A stretch of DNA of 64,000 nucleotides from Ignelater luminosus (GCA_011009095.1 VTPC01008812.1:114058-178057); one strand, 5' to 3'; shown: positions 34,136 to 47,594, counted from the stretch's first letter. Translations and numbers: made by a program. Notes: a model not told the origin generated them from the sequence alone.

Positions 34136-35769
34136 TAAATATAAGCATCGTATGCATTTTTCTTTGCACTGCCGAAAGCGTTTTCATATTATATGCAGGT
34201 ATGCAAAGCTATATCGCCCTACTCTCTTCAACATCAACAAGCTTGCTGACCACATTTATTTACTGTTCAGGTTATCGTTAGTAAGTCAAAATATTAGCAA
34301 CATCTTATACGAAACACATCAAGAATATTCGAGCACACCATAACTATGAAATCATCAAAATTACACGCAGAAAGAAGAAACACAATCGCCACAAAACCAA
34401 ATACGCACCCTGTATATGAATTTACAAAGAAAACGTTTAGATGCTGTGCGAAATTTAATTTTGTTTAGAATTCGGAAAGCATTTCATTATCACCACAAAT
34501 TCTCACTTGTTACCAAAATACATTTTAATTTTGAGACGTCAATCAATTTTTTTATTAAAAAGAAAAAAAGGTTAAAGTTAAAATTGAGTTTTTTTTTTAC
34601 TTTTAGCGCTTTGTAAGTAATCAGTTTTCACACTGATTGGTTATTTATTTAAAAATAAACCCATGTAACATTTAATATCATAAAAACGTCAACTTCAATT
34701 TATATCTTGAAAATATCCATTTTAGGTCCAAATCAGGTCTCTTACAAATTCGTTTTAATTTTACCCTTCTAGTTCATATTCGACAGTCGAGTTCAATTAA
34801 TGATAAAATAATGAAACAATTTGAATATTTAGTATATCCCCCCCGTTAATGGTTAAAATTTTCCCCTTCAGCCTTTTACTACTTTGAACGAAGTTTAAAA
34901 TTGCCCTGAATGAAACGTCCGGATACATTTCAGTATATACAATTTAATTGCATAGCAATCTCTTTCCTTGGGACGAAATTATTTACTGGGAGGTAATCTT
35001 AAATCTAAAATTTGTGTATTTACTCTAATCTTTTTAAATTACGTTTTGTAAAAATTAGGAATGTTCATACCTTCATTTTGATACAGTAATACAATTTCCC
35101 ATACATGAACTTGTAGAACACTCAACGATATTTCACTAACTGAGAAAAGACACCCACGTCAAGGTTAATCCCTGTGCGTGTTTAGCACATCGCTATTTGA
35201 TTACAAATTGAAAATGTCCAGGAAGTAATTAATAGAATTTTTCAATTTTTCCTTGTTTATCCTTATGTATAAAAAAAGGAATTTCATCTAAATGTGTATT
35301 AAGTAATAACAATATTTATAAAAATATGTTTGTGTTTCAAGGATAACCTGCCTAATTGACACATTTAAATTATTCTGTAAGGTTTCAGTTTTTCTCTTTG
35401 AAGGCTCTTTTTAATTATGTAATGGAAATGTTAAAGGGAAAATGTAAATATTTATGTATCCCTTTAAAAAGATACCCTTTTGATTTTCTTTGATAAAAAG
35501 TAAAAATGTCTGATTAGTTATAAAAAAGTGACATGAATAAGAATTAATTAAAATATAAAAGGGTTATCAACACAGATTTTGAAATAAAATTCAAGTGGAA
35601 AAACCCTAGTTTTCCTATAAAAATATACAGTAGTACGTGGTTATTTCTAGATCAGTTTTTCTACAAGATTTAGAAACCTAAAAAAGTGAACTTTACTACA
35701 GTGGTAAGAAATACTACATGCTGTTTCAAAAATTAATTAAAAACTTACCTTTGACAATGTAGAGACAGA
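34136..35769. other. AT-rich DNA without recognised genes
   Basis: Only short Lys/Phe-rich frames (for example 34416-34616). No inverted termini, tandem units or domains were noticed before satellite B begins near 35770. Confidence 0.5.
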
Positions 35770-37036
35770 AACAAATCTCTGAGGATTTTGTTTTTTGACT
35801 AAGCTGAGTAATTTTTTCAAATGAAAATTAGCTTTGCTGATGCTAACTTAGATCACACTCAAACAAGTCTCAAATAAATCTCTTTGAACACCAAAAAGGA
35901 AATTATCTCAACGTTTTGTTTTTCGCAACGCCAAATTTAAGATCATGTTGTTCTAAGTGATCCCCTTTGGACACCAGAAAAAAGTTTTTGAGTATTTTGC
36001 ATTTTGCCTTCGCGTAGAAATTAAAAGACAGCGCAATGGAAAATTAGATAAAACCTAAACAACACCCAAATGGTTCCCTTAGCACACCAGAAAGGTAATT
36101 TCCTGGGAAGCTTTCTTTTCGCCTGCATTAAATCCAAGACTGTGTTAATCAATATCCAAGTAATCTTCTTTAGACAGCAAAAAAAATTTCCTGGGCGTTT
36201 TGATTTTTCTTTATGCTAAATTTAAAATAGCGCTAATTAAAAAATTGAAGATAGCTGTGGCAATGGAAGATTAGATCAAAGCAAGTTATTGCCTTTGGAC
36301 ACACACCAAAAACGTAGTTCTTTAAGTATCTCAGCTCCAGAATGAGCAATTTAGCTCTGGCATTAGACGTTCAGATAAAATTTAAACAAGATCTACGTAA
36401 TTTTCTCTGAACATTAGAAAGGAAATTATTCTCTGGTTATTTCTATCTTTGCCTACGCCATATTCAAGACTGTGTTGTGCGAGACTGTGGAATTATTGTT
36501 CAGATTAAACCTAAACAAGACCAAAGTAATCCTCTTTGTAAATCAGAAAGAAAACTTTCTGAACACTTCTTTTTTCGACAATGGCAAATTAAAGACTGTG
36601 TTGACCGAATACGCGCAAATGAAGACAGCTATGGCAGATCAAAACCAAACAAGACTAAAGTCATTTTCTACTTGCACAATAGAACAGAAATTCTCTGAGC
36701 ATTTTATTCGTCGCTTACAAATTATTTTTTGGTCACTTGGATGTTTGCCTACGCCATACTCAAAACTGTGCTGTGCGAATCTGTAAATTGATGCTCAGAT
36801 TAAACCTAGACAAAATCAAAGTAATTCTCTTTAAAAACCAGAACGAAAACCTTCTGAGCATTGCCCTTTTTGCCAACGGAAAACTCAAAACTGTGTTAAG
36901 CGAATATGCGCAAATGGAGACTTAGCTATGGCAGATCAAAACCAAAGAAGACTCGAGTGAGTTGCTTTGGACAATAAAACAAAAATTCTCTCAGCATCTT
37001 ACTCTTTACTTACATTAAATTCAAGAAAATTGGTGA

Positions 37037-37486
37037 GGTATTTCTCTTTTCGTCAACGTCAAATTCAACAATGCTGAGCAGATAAGCGCAAATGAAGACT
37101 CAGCTGTGGCAGATCAAAATTAAACAAAGCAAAAGTGGTCCTCTTTGGAGAATAGAAAAAATTCTCTGAATTGAATATTTAGATCTTGCAATGCAAGATC
37201 AGATCAAACCCAAACAAAAGCCCAAAGAGATTTTTTAGGATACCAGAAAGGAAACTCGTGGAGTATTTCTCTTTTCGCCAACGTCGAATTCAATAGTGCT
37301 TAGCAGATAAGCGCAAATGAAGACTCACTTGTGGCAGATCAAAATTAAACAAAACAAAAGTAGTCTTCTTTCGAGAATAGAAAAAGTTCTCTGAATTGAG
37401 TATTAAGATTTTGCAATACAAGATTTGATTAAACCCAAACAAAGCCCAAAGAGATTCTCTACTGATACCAAAAAAGAAACTTTTCA
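37037..37486 (+). repeat. 225-bp higher-order duplication in satellite B
   Basis: Two adjacent copies with exact 225-bp spacing: TATTTCTCTTTTCGYCAACG at 37037-37056 and at about 37262. The copies also share GCAGATAAGCGCAAATGAAG and a GAATAGAAAAARTTCTCTGA word. They are much more alike than neighbouring single units, so they arose by recent local duplication. Confidence 0.8.
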
Positions 37487-40400
37487 AATATTTCTGTTTT
37501 GCCTACGCTAGATTCATCTCTGCTTTGAGCAAATCCTCGCAGTAGCAAACTCTGGCGGTTCTTCGAAACTTTTCTTTTATACATACGCCAAATTCAAAAC
37601 TGTATTAAGTAAATCTTTGCAATTGGATCTTAGCTCTGTTAATGAAAGATCAAACTAAACCAAATCCAAACAAGACAAACTAATTCTTTTTAGACACTAG
37701 AAAGGAAATTCTCTGAACATTTGCCTTTCCCTTACACCAACTTCAAAACTGCCCTGTTAAAAAAAAACTTAACTAAAACGCAAACAAGACTCGGGTAATT
37801 CTCTTCGGATTTCAGAAAGAGAATTCTCTAAGCTTTTCTTTTTCCGCCTCTACCAAATTCAATATCGTGCTGACCAACTGTGCGTAAATAAAGATTTCGT
37901 CTTGAAAATGAATGTGCAGATTAAATCTAAACAACACCAACTGATTCTTTTTGGGCACCAAAACAAATTGTTCTGAGCATTTCGCTTTATGTTTATGCCA
38001 ATTAAAAGACTGTAAAACAAATCTGCGCAAGTAGAGACTTACTAATGGCAATGGAAAATCAAATTTAATCCAAACAAAACCAGCTGATTCTTTTCGAACG
38101 CCAAGAAAAAATTTTCTAAGCATTTTGCTTATGCCAAATTCAAGATTGTATTAAGCAGGTAGAGACTTAGCACTAACAATAAAAAGTCAGATCAAACCCA
38201 AACAAAACGGGAAAGATTCTTTTTGGACAACAGAAAGGAAGTTCCTTGAGTATTTAGCTTTTGGCTTATGCCAAATTCAAGATTGCATTAAGCAAATCGG
38301 AACAATTGGAAAATTTATTGCGACAACGAAAAACACTTCAAATGACTGTCGTCGTACACCAAATAAAAAATTAACTTTGCTTTGCCTATACCAAACTCAG
38401 TGAGTACTAAAACGTTAAGTAAGTCGCACCAATTGGATACTTATTAGCTTTGGCAATGAAAGTACAAGATTAAAGTGGACGCCACGAAGTTATTTTTCTG
38501 GACTTTCCCCTCTTGCCAATCCCAAATTTAAGAATGTGTTAAGTGATTCTGCGCAATTAAATACTTACCTCTAACAATAGAGAATCAGATTAAACCCAAA
38601 CAAGTGATAACTTTGAAACACCAGAAATAAGGTTTTTTAGCATTTACTTTTTACTTATGCGTCTGTACATTTGTAGACTTAGCTCTGGCAACGAAACATC
38701 AGTTAAAATGTAAGCAATACTTAAGAGATTCTCCTCGGACCAGAAACAAATCTCTGAGCTTGTTGCTTTTTATCTACACCAAATTCAAGATCGAGTTGAG
38801 CAACTGTGCGTAATTAGAAAGTAATCTCTAGCAATGGAAGATCAGAATCAATCCAAACAAAATCTAAGTAATTCTCTTCGGACACCAGCTTTTTTGCTTT
38901 TCGCCTACAGGGAATACAAGATTGAGTTGAGCAAATCTGCTTGGTTAAAAATTAGTTGCTGGCAATGAAGATTAAAATTTAAAAAAAGTTTTTTCGTACA
39001 ACAAAATAAAAATCTCTAGGCTTTTCCCTTTTTGCTTACATCACATTTAAGTCTGAATTGAGCAGATTGAAATAGTTAAAAATTTACTTCTGTTGATGGA
39101 AGACTGAAACAAGACCCAAGTGATTATTTCTGGACACCAAAATGAAACTCTTTTAGTTTTTCGTTTTTTTTGCCTTCACCGAATTCTGTCCCAAGTTGGG
39201 CAAATTTGTTTAATTAAACGCTTATCTTTAGAAATGAAAGATTATAATAAATTCAAACAAGAACCTGATAATTTTCTTCTGACATCAAAATGAAAATTGT
39301 CAAGCTTTTTGCTTTTCGTTTACGCCGAATTCATTCAAGATCAATTTGAGCAAATTCATTTAATTAAAGATTTATTTCTGACAATGGAAGATTAGGTTCA
39401 ATCCAAACAAGACCCAAGTGATTCTTTCTCGATACCACAAACGAGATTCTCTGTCTTTTACCTTTTGCTTTTTGACCTCACTAAACCCGTAATGGAGATA
39501 TTTAGACATTTTGCTTTTTATGTACACCAAACTCAAAGAAGCTGAAAACTGAACCCCACTAATGTAAGATCAGATCAAATACCAAAACAAACCTAAGAAA
39601 TTCCCTTCGGACACCAAAAAGGAGATTCTCTAAAAATTTTGCATTTCGCCTACGAAAAATTCAAACCTGTGCTGAGGAAATCTGCACAACTGAAGACTTA
39701 GCTCAGAGAAATAAGAGTTAGATTAAATTCAAATGAAATCCGAGTGACTCTCTTTAAGCACCCAAAAAGAATTTTTCTAGGCATTTCCCCTTTTGCCTAC
39801 ATCAAACCCAAAATTGTGTTGAGTTTAACTCTGAGCACTTTGCGTTTTTGCCTACGTCAGATTCAAAACAGGAGTTCATCTTTTTGTACGTAAAATACGA
39901 TATCTACGATATTAAGCAAATATATGCAAATACAGACAGCTCTGGCGATGCTTGATCAGATCAAACTCGAATAAGATTCAAGTAAATTTTCTCGAACACC
40001 AGAAAGGACATACTTTGAGCATTTTTCTTTCCGCCAACGCCAAATTAAAAACTGCTGAGCGAATCTGTTCAAAAGAAATTTGACTTTATCGATTGGATGA
40101 AACCCAGATAAGACTCAAGTAACGCTCTTTAGAAATCAGACAGAGAATTCTCTGAGCTTTTCTCTTTTCGCTGATACCAAATTGAAGACTGTATCAGGTA
40201 AATATGCGAAATTGGAGACTTAGCTTTGGTAAGACCGGTGTAGTTCTCTGCGAACACCAAAAAAGGATTTTCTTAAGCATTTAACTCTTTGCTCTTCCGA
40301 CACAAAAAAAGAAAGCTTTCTGAGCATTTCTCGTTTTGCCTACGCCAAATTTAAGACAGTGTTAAGCGGTTTTACGGAATTGGACACTTAGGTCTGGCAG

Positions 40401-40499
40401 TAGAAAATGAGATCAAACCTAAGCATGGCTGAAGTAAACCTTTTCGGATACCAGAAGAAAAATTCCCTAAGCATTTTTGTTTTTGCCTACGACAGATCC

Positions 40500-41130
40500 A
40501 AAACTGCGTTGAGGGAATTAGCAAAATTGGACACCATCAAACACCATAGCAAAAGTTCCCTAAACATTTCACCTTTTTCTACGCTAAATTTGAGACGGCG
40601 TCGAGAAAGATGCGCAATTAAAAACATAAATTTGGCAGTCAAAGATGAGATCAAACCCAAATAAGGCTCAATTAAACCTTTTCTGATACCAGAAAGAAAA
40701 TTTTCTGAGCATTTGTTTTTGGCTAGGACATATCCAAGACTGTCTTGAGCGAGTTAGCAAAATTGAACACTTTCAAACAGCATAAAGAAAGTAAAGCATT
40801 TCACCTTTTTGTACCCTAAATTTGAGGCTGTGTCGAGCAAATCTGAGCAATTGAAAACATAAATTTGGCAGTAGAAGATCCTATCAAACCCAAACAAGTA
40901 AGCCTCTTCAGACACAAGAAAGAAAGCTCTCTGGATATTTGTTTTTGCCTACGACAGATCTAAAACTGTGTTGAGCGAGTTAGCGAAATTGGCCACCATC
41001 GAACACCATAAAGAAAGTAAAGCATTTCATCTTTTTGTACCCTAAATTTGAGGCTGTGTCGAGCAAATCTGAGCAATTAATAAACATAAATTTGGCAGTG
41101 GAAGATAATATCAAACCCAAACTAGGCTCA
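40500..41130 (+). repeat. ~226-232 bp higher-order units in satellite B
   Basis: Three successive units sharing CTAAATTTGAG at 40584, 40816 and about 41042, plus AACATAAATTTGGCAGT and CACCATAAAGAAAGTAAAGC words. Copies 2 and 3 are closest. The period is close to the 225-bp unit seen near 37.2 kb. Confidence 0.75.
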
Positions 41131-43115
41131 GAGTAAACCTCTTCAAATACCAAAAAAAAATTCCATGAGCATTTAGCTTTTTACTTACGCCGAATTTATT
41201 AAAGAGTGAGTTGAGCAAGTGCTTCATTAGAGATTTATATCTGACAACAAACGATAAGAATCAATTAAAACAAAACCTAAGTGGATTTCTTCAATTTTTG
41301 TGCAATTACAAACAATTTCGGGCAATGGAAGATAATAATCAATTTAAACAAGTCCTAAATGTGTTTCATCAGACAGCAGAATGAAAATTCTTTGAATATT
41401 TTGTTTTTTGCTTAGGTTGTATTTAGGACTATGCTAAACAAATCTGCGCAACTGGAGATTTAGCTCTATCAATGAAAGATTAAATAAAACCCAAGCAAGA
41501 CCAAAATTATTTTTTTCGGACACAATAAAGAAAAATTCTCTGGGTGTACAGCGAATTTCTAACAAATTGGAGATGGAATCAAGTCCAAGAAAAATCTAAG
41601 TGATCTTCAAACACCATAAAGAAAGTTCTCTGAGCATTTTACCTGTTTCTACTTCACATTCGAGACTCTGTCGAGCAAATCTGCCCAATTGGAAACATAG
41701 GTTTGGCAATAAAAGATCAAACCCGAACAAGGGCCAGGATACCAGAAAGAGAATTTACTGAGCATTTCTGTTTTTGCTCAATTCAAAGCTGTGTTGTGCG
41801 AATTCGCAAAATTGAACACTGAGCTCTAGCAATACAAGATCAGATCAAGTCCAAGTAAGACACCATAAAGAAAGTTTTCTAAGCATTTCACCTTTTCCCA
41901 CGCTAAATTGAAAACTGGGTCAAGCACATTTGCGTAACTGGAAACATAATTTTGGCAATGAGAGGTCTAACCAAACCCAAACAAGGCTCAGGTAAAGCTT
42001 TTCGGATACCAGAAAAGAAATCTGTGTGGATTTCGTTTTGTTTGCCTACTCCAAATTTAAGAATATGTCGAGCAAATTCGGGTAATTAAAGGTTTATTTC
42101 TGACAATCAAACATCAAATCAAACTCAAACGACATCCAAATAATTCTTTTCGGGAATTATAAAGAAAATTATTCGAGCCTTTCGTCTTTTATCTAAGTCA
42201 AAGTCAAGACTACGTTAAGAAAATCTGAGCAACTGAATATTTAGCTATGCCAAATGAAGATCAGATCAAACCTCAACAAGATCTAAGTGATTTTGTTCGA
42301 ACTTCAGAAAAAAAAAACTCTTCGAGCATACTGCCTTTTGCCTATGCCAAATTTAAGATTGAGTTGAGCAGATTTGCTTAATTAGAAATTAATTTCTGGC
42401 AATAAAAGATCAGAATTAATGTAAATAAGACCTAAGTGATTCTCTTCGGACACCTAAACAAAAATTCTCTGATTTTTTTCCAGTTTGTCTACGCCGAATT
42501 CATTCAAGACTGAGTCGAGCATTTGCTTAATTAAATATTTATTTCCTACAAGATTTCTTGAAACACCAGAATGGTAATTCTCTGAGCTTTTTTTCTGTGT
42601 GCCTACGCCGAATTCATTCAAGACTAAATTGAGTATTTGCTTAATTAGAGATTAATTTCTGGTAATAAAAGATCAAAATTAATCCAGACAAAACCTAATT
42701 AATTCTCTTCGGGCACCTGAATGGAGATTCTCTGATCTTTTTGCTATTCGTCTACGCCGAACTCATTGAAAACTGAGTCGAGCATTTGCTTAATTGGAGA
42801 TTTATTTCCGACAACGGAAAATCAGAATCAACAAGTTTTCTGGGCTTTTTGTTTGTGCCTTCACTGAGTTCATTCAAGATTGAATTAAGCATTTGCTCAA
42901 TTAGGAATATTTCTGGCAGTGAAAGATCTGAATGAAGTCAAACAAGACCCAAGTAATTTTATTTGAACTCCAGAATAGAAATCTCTAAACTTTTCATTTT
43001 TTACCTAAGTTAAATTCAAAACAGGATTAAGCGAATCTGTGCAATGGAAACGAGATTAGACTCAAAACTTCTATGATTCTTTTTGGACATCGAAAAAGAA
43101 AATGTATGAGTATTT

Positions 43116-45235
43116 CCATTCAAGATAGTTGCATCTGCAAAAAGAACTGATTGCATGTTATTACCTAACTTTTCAAGATAAATTCACTGGTAAAAAAGGA
43201 AGAATCTTTAAAATAAAATTTACTTATTTGTTGTTCATTTATTTAACTTTTGTTTTTAGAAAATAATAGATTTTCTTTGCCTACTGTTTTTGAACTGAGA
43301 AGATTAGAAACTACAACAGGCTATATCTCGGCAATTGATCGAAATAATACCAACAAACCAAATATATTCAAAAAGCTGAAGAAATAAGCTTTGCAGGACA
43401 GTTTTTATTTAAAAAATATAAATCAGAAGAAAACAAACTTAAAAAAAAACCAAAAGCGTAGAATTTTTGTTTTGATGTAACATTTGAATAGTTTTGTTAT
43501 CATGGAGTAATCGATAGAATGACTTAATACTGTCATAGTAAAACGAAGTACGAGAATACCAAATTCATATTATGACACACAATAGAGCATAATATCTTAA
43601 TAAATATCTTCAAGGGATATTAACTGCAAACTAAAGAAAACAAACAACTAGAAATTCTAACATGAGCATGTTTTAGATTCAGTAGATTAAATTATTCTCC
43701 TCCTGCCTTTCCTGCTTCAGTTTCTGTCCTGACGCACTTGCAAGTAACACACATAAATGCTTAAAATGTCTTGGTTTCCAAATAATAAATTATTAATTAA
43801 TTAAGTCTTAGATAAACTGATGTATTTTAATAAATGTAAATCTACTCGAAACAGTAATTATTTGATTATAATTTTGTATCAAGATTTGTTCCTCCGTTCC
43901 GCCAAATATGGTTATAACATCTGGAACTTACCACCTAGTGAATATCTAAGGGTGAACTTCAGAAATAGGATTTACTGATTAAACTTGTTTCGAACAATAT
44001 CTCAAGAAAGTTTATTCCTTACCCATGTCATCCTGCTGACACATCTCTCAAACTGTAAATGTACTTGTGGCCCTATAATGGATTTACAATTTTCTTATCT
44101 AATTTTATTGAAGGTGCAATCTTGAAATACTTCAACTCTGACCTAGATTTAATGTTGTTAATTAAAGTTAGTTTCGACACAACACAAAAACGAGTAGTTG
44201 GGAAGATTTTCGATTAAAAATTTTTCAAAACAATCCCGCCATTGCTTTGATGTGTGTGTGTCGCAAGACTAATTACTATTAAAACCGCTAATATTTTATC
44301 CGAGACGGTGTCGGTTTACGAGCTGAATACAATTAACTAGAAATTTCACCTTGTATAAATTACACTGTTTTACATTACCATAACAGAACAGCAGGGCGTT
44401 GTTATAAGTTCGTTGATTAATACAATGATTCCCGCTAAATAAACAGAATTACGAACGTTTAGGTGGGAAACCTGTAATGTTATGTGTTCAGGTTGTTTTG
44501 GTTCAAATAAAGGTAAGTAAGTATTTAGAGATGGATTAGCTATTCTGTTTGCTATGTTTATCTTAACATAAACGGGTGTTTTGATTGTCTTTATTTAATA
44601 ATAATGAACTTTAAAAAAAAGGTTGTTAAATCCTGCAAAGTTGAAAAATAAAAAAGAAAACAGTGAGAACTTCCAGAAGTTACTAAAGTCGCTCATGTAT
44701 TCGTTAAATATTTAAAGAAATCTGAAAGCGAGAAATTCTTGGGAATGAATTCTTCCATTTTATAAAATTTTTCAATTTCAATTCTTATTAAATTTTACAT
44801 TCATTGAAAAGTTTTGTAAAAGATTTGAAAAAATTCTAAATAGATCTATTATCTGATTCTTTACGAAAGTAACGAACTGGAATATATTGTCGGTAAAGAA
44901 ATTATTTGATTTTAATTTTTTAGAATATTTTAAAGTATACATGAAAGTTTAACGTGCTTGAAGAAATGTGGAAAACTATAAATTACGTTTGTCGTTTTGT
45001 ATAGCATTTGTGTTAGGAAAAAATCAAAAGAATTCAAATCTGATAACTTGGGAATTCTTTCATAATTGTCATGAAATGTTGAAGGGATGCCTGAAAGTGT
45101 TGTGTAAAAATAAAATGTTGCTAATATGGTGTGCAGATTCCTGATAAGGAAATAATAATAAAACGAAATTAGATACAATTTTGTACACAATACGTTGTGA
45201 AAAGCCCAATGGTTTGACTTCCGTATCTGATTATG
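43116..45235. other. AT-rich DNA without recognised genes
   Basis: No gene was recognised. A short TG run sits near 44264. A 114-codon minus-strand frame at 44930-45274 is Phe/Tyr/Leu-rich, has no domain and crosses the hAT boundary, so it is likely chance. Confidence 0.5.
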
Positions 45236-45440
45236 TAAATAACTAGAGTGCGGATTCTTAAGCATAAAAAGCAATAAAAAAAGTTCTTAAAAAAGCGTAA
45301 AAATTCAAGAAAAAAGCTTAAAAAATAGCACAAAAATTAAAAATAAGTTTAGAATATGCAGGACAAAAAATTAAACTTCCAGGTTTTAGGTCTTATTATA
45401 CAAAGTATTTATTATAAAAACAAAGAAAAATGAATTGTTA

Positions 45441-46630
45441 TTAGAAACTTTGAACTCTAAAATGCTTAATTATTATGCACTTTTCTAAATTCTCCATAAG
45501 AAAATTTCTTCTTTTATCAGTCCGAGTGTCTTTGTAAAGAGAAAATAATCTGTCAATGCCAACACTAGTAATCGGTGCATATTTAAATTTTGCAAGAAAC
45601 GATGGTTCCAAGTCGAAGTTATTGACTATTTCGCCTGATAAAATACTTGCAATGGTCTTTAATCTTGCTAAACCTTCGTTTTTAGCCAGCACGTTCTCAA
45701 ATTTGGCAAATATTGTTTTTCCTACATCACCACGCACTTTTCCCAATTTTATTTTAAACTGTTGTACAATCTGAAATGCTTCTGTTAGCTCACTTCCTTG
45801 TGTTTCAAATTTGGTGATAGTTTCACTGATGAACTCGTAATTTGCTTTGATGAATGCAAGGTTTTGTTGTAGTTCCGGATTTTTAAAAATATTTTGGCAG
45901 TCTTTTAAATTAATACCTGCTTTTAGCATATATGCAGCCGCATCCGTCACCATTAACAGAATCTTTTCAGTTGGAACTGCATTAGGAAGAAAAAAGTTTG
46001 CGAGTCCCTCGTTAATAAATCTTGTTATGGTGCTGCTGTTGGTTTTATCTAGTTGTTTCAAATACATTAAAAATGGCTTGGTTAGAGTAGCTTCATGTAA
46101 TATACCGATAATGAAACCAGCCACATACCTACCGCACTCATCGGTGGTTTCATCGACAGAAAACCAGATATAATGGTCTGCAATTATATTTTTAATTTTA
46201 TGAAGAACTGTTTTATAAACTGTATCTAAATAGTTTTTTCGTAGAGTGCTTTCGGACGGTATCGATCTCTTACAATATGTTTCTAAGAATTTTCGAAATG
46301 CAGAATTGTCTAATTTTCTGAAAGCAATATTAGCCGATATCAAAATAAAAAGTTCTTTCTTCAGATCGAGTAGAAGTTCCAGAGGCAACTACTTCTGAAA
46401 TAGTTTATTGTTTCAGCTTATTTTCATTTTCCGCTCTTCGTATGTTGTATTACATTATACTTTTTGTCGCACTGGATCTATTAAAACGAGCATTAAAGAA
46501 TATTATATTTAAAATCTAATCTACTCCTTACCGTTTTAACACATACTGTGAAAAATAGTCTACTACCGTCCAGCCTTATTTCTGGTATATTTTTAATCCA
46601 CTCTTCTTCACTCGTTTTAACTTTTGGCAT
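45441..46630 (-). pseudogene. hAT transposase, internally deleted, CGGBP1-type
   Basis: Translation starts at the ATG at 46630 (MPKVKTSEEEWIKNI). A 33-codon first exon contains the start of a BED-like zinc finger, then a GT-AG intron candidate (46531-46478), then CDKKYNVIQHTKSGK, where a TGA at 46426 replaces the expected next His. From about 46388 a 315-codon open frame runs to 45441. It reads WFSVDETTDECGRYVAGFII (first catalytic Asp) and LLMVTDAAAYMLKAGINLK, then jumps directly to FKNPELQQNLAFIKANYEFI, missing the central His/Cys insertion domain and second Asp. It ends with YAPITSVGIDRLFSLYKDTR, the dimerisation region. Long open frame but catalytically incomplete. Confidence 0.8.
46478..46531 (-). 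other. Candidate 54-bp intron in hAT transposase
   Basis: The minus strand begins GTAAGG after codon 33 and ends TTTTAATAG. Removing it keeps frame and joins the two halves of the BED-like finger. Size and borders suit an arthropod mini-intron. Alternatively it is an internal insertion. Confidence 0.4.
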
Positions 46631-47255
46631 TGTAACATAGTCTTATTTTATTAAAAACAGAAGATTAAATTATAATAAAATTAAACGAAACTTTTTCAAT
46701 TTACTAGCAACATTACATACACGCACGAAACCAACCACTTTATAAGTAACCCAGTAAAACTGAAGCATTTCTCAAATAAATCTTAAAACCTATAAGAACT
46801 GTTTTCGCAGCTTATTCTAGGAAGAAAGAACTGCCGGGCAATGTGTAACGGCCCCGGCAGGCTTCGGAACGGTGAGCGTCCAGATGATATTCAATACACA
46901 ACGGTAAATAATGATATTTTAAGAAATCCTTGAAAATATTGTCACAAAATTTACCGTAAAAGCAAAACGTTTAAAAAAATTATGTAGACAATTGCTGCTA
47001 GAGAAAGAATTTATAGAAAGTATTTTGAAAAAACAGAAAATAAATATACTGTAGACAAGAAAAGTATAAGAATATTTTGTCAAATGATTTTTTTCTTGAG
47101 ACTGACCAAAAATGCACACAATAAGCATTATTCTAAAAAATAGCAAAAAGTTCCAAAAAAAGCAAAAGAAGTATTATGAAAATTAGTTAAATGATGTCTT
47201 TTTGTACTGCTATTAATGTCTAAAAAAAGCATTATTCCTATAAATCCGCACTCTA

Positions 47256-47594
47256 TAAATAGCTATTACAAAATTATTAATGTCCTTCATCTTATGTCTT
47301 CAACCTTAAAATTTGCAGACTTAATATGATCAGATTGCCACTGACCAATAACTACTAACTGATCACGAGGCAGCACTATTTCCACCCATCACTACAAAAT
47401 CTATTGAAGGCCGAACGAAACCAAAACGATAGCTCCTCAATAATCAACAATTCTGTATAGATCTTCATTCAACCGACCCCTCCTCATTTTAATACCTCGA
47501 AAGAGGTCACAAACTCTCGACTTGTAGTAGATTTTCCGGAAGATGTACCGCGTTGTCTGAGCCGAGCACTTCTTTGAGTGAAGAACAGAATACG
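47256..47594. other. Spacer, possible gypsy leader
   Basis: Non-coding, becoming GC-richer toward the gag start at 47595. It may contain a decayed 5' LTR or leader. No matching LTR copy was found after the element. Confidence 0.35.

Larger units (their letters stand above)
35770..43115 (+). repeat. Satellite B, long diverged array
   Basis: About 7.3 kb of head-to-tail repeats, all in one orientation. The typical unit runs: GACACCAGAAAGAAAATTCT, CTGAGCATTTTGCTTTTCGC, CTACGCCAAATTCAAGACTG, TGTTGAGCAAATCTGCGCAA, TTGGAGACTTAGCTCTGGCA, ATGGAAGATCAGATCAAACC, CAAACAAGACCCAAGTAATT. Spacing of the CAAACAAGAC word is often 128-149 bp but ranges from 90 to 231. Units are strongly diverged and many carry deletions. 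Short open frames inside are by-products of the absence of selected stops. No transposon was noticed inside the field. Confidence 0.9.
45244..47255 (-). mobile_element. hAT element (CGGBP1-type), complete termini
   Basis: The termini are exact 13-bp inverted repeats, TAGAGTGCGGATT at 45244-45256 and its reverse complement at 47243-47255. They are flanked by TAAATAAC (45236-45243) and TAAATAGC (47256-47263), an 8-bp target duplication with one mismatch. Length is 2012 bp. Subterminal regions are rich in AAAAAGC-type words at both ends. The minus-strand transposase gene is internally deleted, so it could only move with help. Confidence 0.88.

Noticed and set aside
36472..36925. Overlapping open frames of 62-104 codons
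   Set aside because: They lie entirely in satellite B; the repeated peptide phrases simply reflect the repeated DNA.
35770..43115. CRISPR-like array of repeats and spacers
   Set aside because: The whole unit is repeated with no unique spacers, copies are highly diverged, and the context is clearly eukaryotic.
44930..45274. 114-codon minus-strand hydrophobic open frame
   Set aside because: It crosses the sharply defined hAT boundary and target duplication at 45236-45256 and has no domain.
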